Part shown: positions 13,999 through 24,513 of the stretch, piece after piece
Layout: the number at the start of each line of letters is the position of its first letter
Position numbering within the stretch: the stretch's first letter is position 1
From: Gadus chalcogrammus
Taxonomy: Eukaryota; Chordata; Actinopteri; Gadiformes; Gadidae
Length of the DNA stretch: 64,000 nucleotides
Direction of reading: 5' to 3'
Assembly: GCF_026213295.1 (NCBI RefSeq)
Contig: NC_079419.1
Coordinates: 26,203,206 to 26,267,205, forward strand
The notes under the pieces: generated by a model
What the model was told of the DNA's origin: nothing
Databases searched by the model: none
The model's input: the letters and a program-made list of their open reading frames with translations, nothing else
Program-made: the position numbers and the translations under genes

Positions 13999-14038
13999 GC
14001 CTTCACTTTTTTCCCTTCAGAGTAAATTATACTGTGTT
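13781..14038. repeat. inverted repeat enclosing a CA microsatellite
   Basis: The motif cagtataatttattctgaagg with gtgaaggctactgca occurs at 13785-13835, again at 13850-13892, and in inverse at 13994-14033. Between them is a CA run (about 13911-13995) with one CACCAC interruption. Predicted peptides from this run (HTHTHT, VCVCVC) are artefacts of the repeat. Confidence 0.85.
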
Positions 14039-15080
14039 CTGCTGTGTTCCATGTTTTTAATTTGTGTGCAGCAATTGAATGAACATGTTTCTCTTGTGAT
14101 GCTGAAAATAAAGAGAACAACTGAAATCTGCGTAATTGTGGTACAGGTCGTGATGGATCACACTTTTAAGTACACCCCTATCCAGTAGAGCAAGAGGGCA
14201 TATCGTGATATATATCGCTATCGTGATATAAAATAATCCATATCGTGATATATGTTTTTTCCATATCGCCCAGCCCTAATACATAGATATCTATATCATA
14301 TAAACATATTGTGTGCGCCTCCAGACGATATTATGAATCACAAACGACTTTGTCGGGTTCTGCGACGTCTCTGGTTCTTCCACTTTCACATCAACCTGAA
14401 GTCGACTGAACCGCGCGCTGCCGGGCGATGGTGCCTCGCGGCAACCGGCGGCATGTCGCAGTTCATGTACTTCAGCGAGTCAAACCAAAGTCCTTTCCCC
14501 CAATTCCTTCTCAACCATGGCTCAGATAAACCCCCACGACAGTCTCGTTGTGGAAATACAAGGACCACGTCAAAGAACCAACAAGAAACACTTGCGTTAC
14601 AGTGTGTGTATTCACATTGATGTGGACGTTGAAGAACCAGGAACGTCGGAGAACCCAACGCGGTCGTTTGAGATTCATAATATCGGCTCACACAGCTTTT
14701 GGCCGTGATAATATATATTATATGATATAGATATCTGTGTAGGCTATATGATAATATTTAGATATAGAGCTCCAGGACTCCCGTGTGTTCTAGAATATTT
14801 ACAGAACACGGCTAAAGGGTGTGCGCCTCGCCATTGCGATACATCCACTGTAAACAGAGCGCATGGTGGCTGCAAGCTGCTCAGGGCCACACCCCCACCC
14901 TCCTCCTTGACACGCCCACCGAAACAGCGCATTTGGGGGAAGCTCAATGTGCGACTGGCTCGGAGTGGCTGTAACTCTGCACCACGGCTGAATTAAGGTA
15001 ACGTCTTTGAATACTGTGTTAGTTGCCCACTAATACCTATATTAAAGAATACATAAAATAGCATGTCATGGGACCTTTAA

Positions 15081-16560
15081 CAACTTCAAGAATGGCTCTA
15101 TGTTTGACCCACGTGAAGCGTCATCTGCTGGGTTGTCCTTAGAGTTAACATATCTCCATTGTTGTCTTGGGATAGTTCACAGATCAATGTAACTGTTACG
15201 GCCGTGAGCCGACCGCATTGTCTCCCCTCCCCCTGCATGCAATACCCTCCCTGTTTTTCCCCAAAGCAGCTCAAGTGGGCGGGTCCTAGGGGTCGTAACA
15301 GTAACTCTGTTGGCAACAAAGGTATGGTATCTTCTGTTTCGTTGTGGATATATCCCAATACCGATATGCTATCCGTCCAGAAAACAGAGTCCTTAAGTTC
15401 CTGTTGTAGCTCCCTCTTCAGCATCCGATCCACTTTCACGGCAAGTGTTGCTGCAGTAAGCTACAGCCTGGGTATCGTGATCTGTCTGAGAGGAGTCACT
15501 CTTGATTTTCCCAGAACAAATACAAAGTAGACCCTTCCTGCTGTGTTAGTGGCCCTGAGATAGCTGACAGTGCCATAACCTATTTCACTTGCATCACTGA
15601 AGTGATGGAGCTCTGCAGTCCTTATAGGGCCAAAATACTCAGGTTTCATGCACCTATCCACTTTAAATCTGCTGAGCTGCTCAGTCCGGTGATTCATCTC
15701 TGCCATTGGCTGGAAAAGTCTCCTGGGATAATTTCGTCCCATCCTGAATTTACTTTGCAGAGTCCTTGGAGTATTTGTTTTGCTTTCAGGGTGAAAGGAG
15801 AAAGGAATCCTAATGGATCATAGATTGAGCTAACCATAGAATGGATGCCTCTTCTGGTAAGGGCCCTATCCTTGATGGCAACGTTGATGGCGAAAGAGTC
15901 ACTTTCGGTGTTCCATTCAATCCCAAGTGCCCTTTCGATGGGCTATTTCTCCTTGTCTAAGTCTAGTTCCTTAAATGCTTGGCTCTGTGATGGAATCCTC
16001 GTTAGCACTTCACGGCTATTACTGACCCATTTGGTCAATGAGAATCCCCCTTGGGCACATGCCTCTCTGAGGTCAAACCTTGATGGCTTCTTCCACTGTC
16101 GCTGTAGACATGAGGCAGTCGTCAACATAGAAGTTGTTGCTGATTGTCTGAGTTACTTCTCTGTCGTACCTGTGGCAATTGTCTTCTGTAGTTTGCCTTA
16201 AAGCGAAATTAGCAATGCTAGGAGAAGACGCAGCACCAAAGAGGTGGACATTCATCCTGTAGTTCTCCAAGGGTCGGTTGGTGTCGCCTCCTTGCCACCA
16301 TAGAAATCGGAGGAAGTCCCTGTGATGTTCTCGGACCTGCACACGGTAGAACATTGATTCAATGCCTGCCATGAAGGCAATCTGTTCTTGGCGGAACTGG
16401 AGGACTCCTATGAGGGTGTTTGTTAAATTGGGTCCTTGGAGGAGTTCCTGGTTTAGAGAGGTGTCTTTAAAAGATGCAGCACAATCAAACACAACTCTTA
16501 GTTTACCCTTCTGTTGAAGGGTCCATGGTGAGATATGTACCAGACCTGTCCCATCCTTAC
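15081..16560 (-). pseudogene. BEL/Pao reverse transcriptase and RNase H, broken
   Basis: From 16560 downwards it contains [10 protein letters not shown], the RT core, and FYVDDCL near 16140, whose YVDD is the polymerase active site. A frameshift follows at about 16075. RNase H-like sequence comes next: HHFSDASEIGYG near 15600 and FWTDSISVLGYI near 15360. The frame is interrupted by the 107-bp LTR-like insert (15194-15300) and resumes toward the TTAA at 15077-15080. Its upstream neighbour across the hAT at 16568-17389 is the linker piece. Confidence 0.85.
15194..15300. mobile_element. 107-bp LTR-like element with TG..CA ends
   Basis: It begins TGTTACGGCC and ends GGTCGTAACA, so the last seven bases are inverse to the first seven. 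The 5-bp duplication gtaac lies at 15189-15193 and 15301-15305. The ends match those of the 442-bp gypsy LTR at 39852-40293. With the insert and one gtaac disregarded the RNase H frame of BEL/Pao is continuous. It is far shorter than a normal LTR. Confidence 0.7.
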
Positions 16561-16892
16561 GATGAAGTAGGGCTGTCAATCCTCCCCTCAAATCATATTC
16601 GAATTTCTAATGCTTCTTATGTTGAATATTCGAATAATATTCGAATATTTTAATTTTTTTTTTTTATTATATCATTATATACACCGATACCATCTTATTA
16701 TTAGGCCTACGTCCCGCGTCCACTAGAGGGCGCATCAACCAAATCTGTTATGTAACATTTGCAACAAGTTTTACCAAATCAATACAAAACTTATATAAAT
16801 AGGTAAGATATAACGCCAGAAATATTCAAGCAATGATGTTTAATGAAGAAGCTGATGTTCAATCATTCAAATACACACACACTGCTATTTTA

Positions 16893-17207
16893 CGATGTTA
16901 TTCTTGGCTGTTTTGACCGTGGCTCTTCCTCAGCCGCTAACTGTTCTGCGTACTCCGAGTAATGCACTGAATGGAGGTGTGCGCTAATGTTGCTCGTAGT
17001 GGAGTGGTACTTTAACGACTTACAGCATAATTTGCAAATGACGGTTTCTCTGGATGTATTCTTCCCGTTTCTCGATGGAAATCGAACAATTTTCCACACG
17101 GTGCTTTTTAAGTTTTTAGAAGTTATGCTTTCCATCTCTGTGTCTGCTCGCGCGCTGCTTCCCACCATCTTGTAAGCATACAATGCCGAACGAACGTCAC
17201 GACGCAC
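16893..17207 (-). pseudogene. BED zinc-finger exon of a hAT transposase
   Basis: The minus-strand frame encodes a BED-type finger: STVWKIVRF, then VICKLCCKSL (C-x2-C), then ISAHLHSVH (H-x4-H). BED fingers are the N-terminal DNA-binding part of many hAT transposases. The catalytic exons are missing, so this is a deletion derivative. Confidence 0.75.
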
Positions 17208-17280
17208 GACGTTGACTTTGATTTGCGTCCTTGCTAGGCAAAAGTTAAATGTAATTCTTGACTTGTCAATAAAATTTGAT

Positions 17281-17300
17281 AAAAAAAAAAAAAAAAAAAA
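17281..17300. repeat. poly-A tract
   Basis: A run of 20 A lies near the right end of the small hAT. Confidence 0.9.
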
Positions 17301-17397
17301 GTTCGAACGTTAGTTGCCGCACTCGAATGTTCTCCTTTTTTAAAAATTCGAATTATATTCGAATAGCGAAGTTCGTTTTGACAGCCCTACGATGAAG

Positions 17398-17662
17398 CTG
17401 TTCCATTGGGACCTTTTCTGCATAACCCTTTTCCAGCACATCAGTCATGAACCTTTTATGCTCGATGGCATATCCTGCATCTCTCTTAAATTTCCTGAGG
17501 AGATTTAGAGTGCGTTGTTGGGCCACTGCGTCTTTGTTGCGAAAATGTAAAGGCAGCTGGTAGTGTCCATTTTTGAGAACAAAAGAATTGCATGCCATCG
17601 TCATGAATTTTATATCCTCATCCGATGTCTCTTCCTTTTCAACATACTTTTTCGCAGAGGTC
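17398..17662 (-). pseudogene. BEL/Pao pol linker between protease and RT
   Basis: The minus-strand frame has KEETSDEDIKFM, then YQLPLHFRNK, then FKRDAGYAIEHK. This is the conserved segment before the BEL/Pao reverse transcriptase. It is bounded on both sides by small hATs. The frame is offset by one base from the piece at 18332-18600, probably from an indel in the A run near 17648. Confidence 0.75.
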
Positions 17663-17670
17663 GTGGTTAT

Positions 17671-18323
17671 AAGGGGTGGGAAAAATAATCGATTCTTCGA
17701 TGCATCATGATTCTCGCTAGAACGATTCTTTCTTTTTTTTTTGCCTGCTGCAACATTCTGTTCGCCAGAGAGGGATAATTTTTGTAATTTTAAAATTATT
17801 GAATTTATCTTCAGTGTGTATTGGCCAATCTGATTTGTCTTGACACAATAGCGATTCAGCCTACGCATAGCATGAGCGCAAACTCACAGCCAGACACAAG
17901 AACTCCTTCTAATTCAAGAGCAGCTTTTCCTTTAATGACATAGAAAAGGAAGATTAGAAATAAAATAAAACTGAAACCTATTTTTTGCATGCTTCCATAT
18001 TGTGTTAGAATGCAAGCTGCATTGATTATTGCATTGTTCATAGAAAGTCATATTTGTGACAAAAGCTTTCTCTAATATTTCTCTGAAATATTAGATAAGT
18101 TAATTCATCTGTTGATGTCTTTAATGATCATCACAAAAGTAGGAATGGATTAGCAAACTCTGAGTAGCAAACCCAGATGTATATATATATTTTTGAAAAT
18201 CACACATGGAAATGTGCATAAAAAAATTGTTGCATCGGGATGCATCGATAATCGCTTCAGAATCGAATCGTTGACCTCATATTCGGAATCGAATCGGGAG
18301 GTGCCAAGAGATTCCCACCCCTA
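17671..18323. mobile_element. non-autonomous hAT (MITE-like)
   Basis: The right end is TTCCCACCCCTA and the left is AAGGGGTGGGAA, one base off the perfect inverse. The 8-bp duplication gtggttat lies at 17663-17670 and 18324-18331. It is 653 bp. An open stretch at 17700-17868 reads through from BEL/Pao and is not a transposase. Confidence 0.85.
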
Positions 18324-18331
18324 GTGGTTAT

Positions 18332-18600
18332 ACTGCATAACGAGAAGGTCCTTGAGATTGGAGACCGATATTCGAATGGCTAACACCACACTGGGTCCAA
18401 GTTCGACAGCAGAGCAAGAAGAGAGTGGACCATTTACCTCCCATCCAAACAGTGTCTTGACTGCATATAGGCCTTTGCTATTTATTATTTCCCAGGGTGC
18501 CATTGCCTTAGGAACATCGATCCCAATCAGCAGTTCTTGGGTGACTTGGGAACAATCATACTCAGTCGACTCATGCTTGTTGATCAGTCAACCACAAATC
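18332..18600 (-). pseudogene. BEL/Pao pol 5' fragment (protease side)
   Basis: The frame reads QELLIGIDVPKAMAPWEI, then VKTLFGWEVNGPL, the conserved segment between the BEL/Pao protease and RT domains. The expected protease active site upstream is not seen; the sequence becomes a THAP-gene exon above about 18640. The junction between the two lies between 18600 and 18640. Confidence 0.75.
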
Positions 18601-19504
18601 ACACGTAGGTGATCATATTTACTGCTCCATTTATGTATCGCCCTCTTTGCCGGACTGGGTTGAGTAGGTGAAGATTGACGGGACAAAGTCAGGACTGTCG
18701 AAGTCATCACAGTCCTCGACATTAACGGTTGCCCGCTTGCCCGGGGCAGGTAAACTCTGTGATCGGGCAACTAAAATGTGACGTGTAGTTGCCCGTTCGG
18801 GGAAATTATTTCTTTTCTTTGAAAATACACATACTAAATTGACAAAATAAACGTCCTCCTATAACGTCCTCCTATATAACTGGCCAAGTGCCGGGTAAAT
18901 GTAACGCAAATAAAAGAAAGACACCTGAAAACGAGACCCCGTCGGGATACGAAACTAAAAGGCAAAGGAACTTTTTAATAAGTTGGATTGAGAATTTTCC
19001 GTGGGTCCGTCATGACAAGGAAAAGGACGAGATGTTTTGCTTCACCTGCCGGGAGTTTCCGACAAAAGCAGACACGTAAGTAGAAACACAATTCACTATC
19101 CCCTTCCTATTTTAACAATAGCCTATTTAATTAAGGCAAATTTTATCGGGAGTAACGTCACATTAGTGTCTGTCTGCCTGCGCACTGTTCAAGTGTGATG
19201 AAAGAGAAATGAGTGCGAATAAGTAATCCCGTTTATACCACGGTCACTTGCCAAAGAAAATAAATTAAGACATATTTTCATGCGTTTCACAATCCAAATT
19301 TAAAGTTTTTCACAAGCCACAACTTTGTTTCCCTGGTAACGCCGGGGGGTTTGACTAATACCTGGAATAACCATTACCCTCCCGTAAGGTTCTTATGCAA
19401 CGGAAACGTTGTTGCACACTCCTCCAGTAAATAGGACGCACCTTAGCTACGACTTGGCAACGGGAGGTATTCTAGTCCGCTCAGCAATGAGCCAGAGAGC
19501 TAAC

Positions 19505-19790
19505 GTTATGCATTGTACATATTTATAATTCGAAATTCGTCCCAGCCTTTATACCACAGATTATCTAGGCGGGTCTCACATAACCGCATTGTCCGATTAC
19601 AGTTTAATTCATTTTTCACAATTTATCAGCTCTCGTTTTGAAGACCGAATCGCCGCGCCATTCGTTTAAATGGGAATCGCGACGGTCTATACTTTCAACA
19701 TAAAGTGTACAGATATTTATAATTTGAAATTCGTCCCAGCCTTTATACCACAGATACTATAGGGTCTATAGCATATAAGTAAGGGATAAT
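19505..19790. repeat. about 1.5 copies of a 194-bp satellite-like unit
   Basis: The sequence cgtcccagcctttataccac occurs at 19538 and 19732, 194 bp apart, in the first intron of the hAT transposase. In reverse complement it matches the tandem array at 40587-41200. Confidence 0.85.
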
Positions 19791-20428
19791 GCAGGGCCGG
19801 CGCTATAGGCATAGGAGAACTTGGCGATACTGTGTACCAACGTAGTTATTACACATTTTATACTTCACTGTGTGACTGGGTTGTTACAATTACAGTAAAG
19901 GAATTATATTCTATATATAAATAACAACTGCCCATCTACTGTCATACATTCTGATGGGTCACATACTTCAGTGTAAAACTGTAACCATTTAGTTCAAGCT
20001 TATTTTTTGTCAAGGCTTAATTATTAACCATGTTGATGTTCTTATTGCAGTACATCCTCTCTATATATTGGCACAAAGTCCTTCCGGCACAATATTTTAG
20101 AGGCTCATGGCAAGAGCAAAAGGCACGAGCACTGTGCCGTTGCCGCCAGAGGAACAGAAGCACCCATGCCAGCTGTCATCGAAGGACTGCAAAAGATGGA
20201 TGACGCTCTGCGTCTAAAAATGACGAACATTATGCATGCTGCATATTATGTAGCAAAACAAGAAGTGCCCTTTACCCACTTTTCATCCCTTAATGGCCTG
20301 ATCAACAGGACTGGAGGAAGTCTTCCAGGCTGTTACCAGTCTGACAAAGCCTGTGCTAGTTATCCAACAGCACTTATTACCAACGTTTCCAATCCTTCTT
20401 GGCTTAACATTTATTTACTAAACAAAGA

Positions 20429-20429
<1 letters not shown>

Positions 20430-20511
<82 letters not shown>

Positions 20512-20950
20512 TATACTTTACTAATCCCGGGGGAAATTCAAGTATCCAGTAGCAGCCGAAAACACACATAAAAACAGTGCAGATGGATGTGCAAAAATAC
20601 AGATATAAATAAATATAAATAAATAAATAAATAAAATGTCCATTGTTGTTATCTATTGTCCTCCCTGCCTTTACTGGGAGCTGTTGTACAGTCTGATGGC
20701 CAGGGGGACGAAAGAGTCTATTAGTGGAGCTGGACTGGGACAGCAGTCGGCCACTGAAAACACTCCTCTGCCTGGTGAAGGTGTCATGCAGAGGGTGGTG
20801 GGTGTTGTCCAGGATGGACAGCAGTTTGTCAAGGGTCCTTCCCTCTGCCACTGTCACCAGAGAGTCCAGCTCTGTTCCCACTACTGAGCCAGCACTCCTC
20901 ACCAGTCTGTCCATTCGACCAGCGTCTCTCCTCCTGCTGCTTCCTCCCCA
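20430..20950 (-). mobile_element. 3' fragment of a LINE with GATA tail
   Basis: On the minus strand a frame reads MDRLVRSAGSVVGTELDSL, then SILDNTHHPL, then FSGRLLSQSS. This is the C-terminus of a fish CR1/Rex1-type LINE. The 3' tail is a run of gatagata (20430-20510). It lies at the end of exon 2 of the hAT transposase. Confidence 0.75.
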
Positions 20951-21898
20951 GCAAACCACAGCATATGAATGTCATCCCATGTAAAATAAAATACACTTCT
21001 GTCCAATTTTCAGGTTCATCGTAGACATTTATGATGTGGAGAGGGAAAAGTTGCTGGATAAAATTAAAAAAGCCATATACTTTTCAATTCTCATTGATGG
21101 GGCAACAGACAGCGCTACAATAGAGAATGAACTCATTTATGTTCGCTTTCTAGCAACGGATGGGCAAGTCAATGCCTACTTGTCTATCCAAGACGTTAAA
21201 CATGGCAATGCAAATGCATGCAGGTACTATAGGTATTAAATGAAATACTGCTGATGAATCGAAATTTCTCCTTTTAAGCTATCTGTTTCATGTAAAATAC
21301 CTTTGTATTTGTAATAAAATTGCCTTGCATAATGTTTATCTAATGATTTACATTTTTCTTTTTTTGTTCAGCTTTTGAGGAAGCTGGCATTATTGATTGG
21401 AAGGAGAAATTAGTTGGGTTTGGCAGCGATGGGGCAGCTGTGAATGTGGGCTGCAGAAATGGCGTTGCAGCGCTTCTGCAGAAGGAACTCAACCACCCCC
21501 TCATCTCAATCCACTGTGTTGCCCACAGATTAGAGCTTGGCATCGTAAAGGCAATTAAAACCCACAAAAAGATGGAGCAAATGCAGACAATGCTAAAAAA
21601 CTTGTACGATCAGTACCACTACTCCCCCAAGGCTGTCAGAGAGCTCAGAATGATTGCAGAGGCACTTGAAGAAAAGGTGTTGAAGCCATCAAATCTACAT
21701 GGCGCCCGCTGGCTTCCCTATGTGCATCGTGCAACCAAGGTCAGAATTTTAGTAAATTATTAAACATAACCTGTTGAGTTAATCCTCTTGTTTATAATTT
21801 GACCAATAGAAAATGGTGCAATACAGTAATGATAATATCTTTTACAGATTGTGTGTGACAGATATCGTGTACTGATTGCACATTTTGAAGACATGAGC

Positions 21899-22437
21899 TG
21901 TGTTCGAAATCGTTCCCTATACACTCGTTCCCTATTCCCTATATAGTGTATATGATTTAGTGCACTATATAGGGAATAGGGAACGAGAATTCGGACACTA
22001 CGCACTACGCACATTTCTAAACGTCATTTGCGTCAGTAAATGCGCCGGGTATTTGTGTGACGCAGACAGATGCGCCCACATCATGTAAACATACCAGGCA
22101 CTCACGAGGAAAGCTGGAGGTTGTATTGATGTTGAATGTTAAATATTCTATGTTAAATCCCAAATAAATTGTTGACATTTCTAAACGAAAGCCGGAGACT
22201 CCATCATTAAATGTATTAGTTTTCGCGGTTATTCAGCTTCTTCTTCTCCTCCGGAAAAACACAGCCGCATTGCATTGTGGTATACGAGAGTAACATAGGG
22301 AACATCGTATGTACCCTATTTTAAGTCCACTATATAGTGCCCTATATAGTGGACCACTGAGATTTCGAACACCCTACAAAATGGCGTGCACCCTATTTAG
22401 TGCACTACATCCATGATAGGGAACGATTTCGAACACA
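21899..22437. mobile_element. MITE with long inverted ends, family unclear
   Basis: It begins TGTGTTCGAAATCGTTCCCTA and ends with the inverse. Several internal copies of CACTATATAGG lie in both orientations. It is 539 bp, non-coding, and sits within exon 5 of the hAT transposase. No unambiguous target duplication is seen. Confidence 0.7.
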
Positions 22438-24141
22438 ACTATGACGTCTGTGGAGAGGTTCCCTAAGCCTTCAGCTGCAGTTCTCGGCGGGGCCAAACAG
22501 GTCCTTTCCTACCTGAAAAGATGCAATAATTTGCTCTTCCTCCACTTCATGTGTGATGTTTTTAACCACCTTGCCACCTTGAGCAAAATGTTTCAAAAAG
22601 ATGACCTGACTGTGTGTCAGGCAGTTGAGAGCCAGGAGGCCTGTTTCTGGGAACTCACTTCATTGAGGGTAGACATGGGTCCCCAAATGGCCAAGGTCAA
22701 CCAGGCCATAAAGGAGACTGGCGTGTATAAAGGAGTGAGGTTCCAGAAACCAACCCACAACACGCTTGAAGCAGAGAGGATCGAGGTGATTGGTAAGAAA
22801 AAATGATGTGTGTGATTTGGATTGATTAATGAACCTTTACAGTGTATAAGTAATGATTAACATTAACATTTCCTGTTAACAGATTTGATCATCAATCATT
22901 TGGAAGAGAGGCTGAAGGATCTGCAGCAAGGAGGCATGGTTGCAAAGTTTAGGGCCTTTGACCCATCGTCCTGGCCAGCATGCAACCGTGCTGACCCAGT
23001 TGAAAATGAGAGGTTCAGGCAGTGTGGTGTCGATGAGATGAGGGAGATGGCCACGTTCTATCAGGAGCTATTGAGACAAGCTGGCATTGAAGTCGATGAG
23101 GTTTTAGCTGAGTACAACCACTACAAGATCTTTGCCAAGGGACGAGCAGCAGTGCCGATGAGGGAGCTCTTCATGAGTGTCTTGCAGTCAGGTGTGAATA
23201 TAGAGTGTAGAATGTGTGACAGATTAGTAAAGTGCCAAATCATATAATTCATCTTAGGAGACTTTTCATTTAGAGCAGTTGAACACTGTTCATCTTTAAA
23301 TATTATTTTAAAAAACAAGTGGGAGTCAGGTGTGTGACAAATGTTTTGAGACAAGTTGTTTAGTATTTTCTATGGTTAATTTCTTTTAATTTATATGAAA
23401 TTCTCATTTCTGTGTTTCAGAGGAAAAGCGAGAACGCTTCAAGAGCATGGCCCCCCTCATGGAGGTGTGATCCTGCCAGTAAACACGGCAGTGTGTGAGC
23501 GGGGCTTTTCGACAATGAAGAGAGTGAAGACTGACTGGAGGTCGAGTCTTTCCTCTCTTCAGCTGCAGAGACTGATGTTCCTGTCAGTGGAGGGCCCCCC
23601 ACTGGATAAGTTTAATGCCGAAGCTGCAGTTCACAGGTGGTGGACAACCTGCCAAAGACAGCGTCGGCCAGGGTTCAACCCCTGGGAGTATAGGCAGGGC
23701 TCAGAGAATGAAACGGAAATTTGAAGCCCTAGTCCACAATTCTGTTTTGCCAAAGTTAATCTACACTGTTCATTGTCTTTTTGTATTTTTTTTCCATCAC
23801 AAACGGTTATGTATTTTAAGTAAAGACCGCGAGTTCAAGCTGGTCTCACCATGCTAGGTTTCCTCGGTTCAGAGAATGAAATACATTTTGAGGCCCTTTC
23901 TTCTGTTGGGCTGACAGGTGGTTTGACAGCTTTGCAGACCATAATTGTTATGTTTTGTATTTGTATTTACATTATAATAAATTATTATAAAATTAAACAA
24001 ATACCTGTTTTATACATTTTCTTAATAGGCCTACGTTTTCCATTTTGGGCAAGTACATTTTGCCATTGGGCAAGTAAAACAATACAGCCACTTGCCCAAA
24101 GGGCAAGTGGCTTAAAATGCTTAATGTCAAGGCCTGCATCA

Positions 24142-24457
24142 GATGACTCTCCTGTACAAATAAAGTATATTCCAGTGACTTGATAAAACCTCATGGATGG
24201 CTAGATGTCACTGGCCTATCATGTGCCTACATCAGTTAGAAACAGTTAGAAACAGTTACAAAAGTTTAGCAACGCAACTCAGCAGCACTGAACCAAGTTA
24301 CATTTGCTTTCAAGCTAGTTCTACTCCAATTTGAACGATTACTCTATTGCTTACAATCGTGCATTATTAACATTGTTATATACTGTATGCGTAGAACTCA
24401 ATAATTGTGTTGATTATAAAATCCACGGTATTGATTAGCTTGTTAGCTAAGACTTAC
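24142..24457. other. intron of the THAP gene
   Basis: This is the intron between THAP exons 1 and 2 (donor at 24457, acceptor at 24152). It is AT-rich with nothing else recognised. Confidence 0.5.
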
Positions 24458-24513
24458 CTGATATGAAGTGCTCGCTGCAGATTGTTGCATTTTCCAATCG
24501 CTTCTTCTGATAG

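Larger units (their letters stand above)
2764..14278 (+). mobile_element. hAT transposon with ZBED-like transposase
   Basis: The termini are TAGGGCTGGGCGATAT (2764) and its inverse ending at 14278. The 8-bp target duplication atacatag lies at 2756-2763 and 14279-14286. The element holds a multi-exon transposase on the + strand, a whole second hAT (5260-10478), a small hAT in an intron (11034-11330), a Tc1-like MITE (13334-13619) and an inverted repeat around a CA microsatellite. Its own length without the large nested hAT is about 6.3 kb. Confidence 0.9.
1613..15076. mobile_element. TTAA-flanked DNA transposon (Kolobok- or piggyBac-type), carrying nested hATs
   Basis: The left end is AGGTCCCATGACATG at 1613 and the right end is its reverse complement at 15062-15076. 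TTAA lies on both sides (1609-1612, 15077-15080). Removing the insert with one TTAA leaves the BEL/Pao frame open across the joint. Without the hAT nested at 2764-14278 the element is about 1.9 kb and holds no transposase. It does have long internal inverted repeats: 1890-2260 against 14300-14610, and 2278-2342 against 2654-2719. TTAA targets are known for both piggyBac and Kolobok. The AGG terminus fits Kolobok somewhat better, but the family is not settled. Confidence 0.75.
16568..17389 (-). mobile_element. deleted hAT carrying a BED-finger exon
   Basis: The ends are TAGGGCTGTCAA and its inverse. The 8-bp duplication cgatgaag lies at 16560-16567 and 17390-17397. It is 822 bp long. It interrupts BEL/Pao pol, whose frame continues across the two flanks. 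Only the first exon of a transposase survives inside. Confidence 0.9.
240..18600 (-). mobile_element. BEL/Pao retrotransposon pol region, heavily interrupted
   Basis: Read on the minus strand from about 18600 down to 290, the pieces give protease-side sequence, linker, reverse transcriptase, RNase H and integrase in the standard BEL/Pao order. Between them lie a TTAA-flanked element, two hATs and a 107-bp LTR-like insert, each with target duplications. No LTR of this element and no clear gag is seen. The 5' side stops near 18600, where a THAP gene fragment begins, and the 3' side stops near 290. The copy also carries stops and frameshifts and is dead. Confidence 0.85.
18888..23724 (+). pseudogene. 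hAT transposase with TTF-type zinc finger (ZNF862-like group), broken
   Basis: Exons by splice sites and homology: 18888-19075 (FPWVRHDKEKDEMFCFTC, a TTF finger), 20051-about 20429, 21013-21223 (SILIDGATDSATIENE, first Asp), 21372-21739 (FGSDGAAVNVG, second Asp; CVAHRLELG), 21848-22792 with a MITE inside, 22883-23191, and 23421-23724 (VNTAVCERGFSTMKRV, hATC with the catalytic Glu). A 2-bp excess near 23468 shifts the last exon out of frame. A LINE tail disrupts the end of exon 2. Otherwise the copy is remarkably complete. Confidence 0.8.
18710..24136 (+). mobile_element. hAT transposon with 5-bp target duplication
   Basis: The ends are CAGTCCTCGACATTAA and the inverse of CAGGCCTTGACATTAA. 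The flanks share catca (18705-18709, 24137-24141). The flanking THAP exon confirms the 5-bp overlap, since its frame is continuous with one copy. Subterminal repeats of gggcaagt and gttgccc lie inside both ends. It carries a seven-exon transposase, a LINE fragment, a MITE and two copies of a roughly 194-bp satellite unit. A 5-bp duplication fits the hAT5 group rather than typical hATs. Confidence 0.8.

Noticed and set aside
13860..14120. Cys/Val- and His/Thr-repeat proteins
   Set aside because: They are translations of the CA/GT microsatellite; the same applies to 34552-34784.
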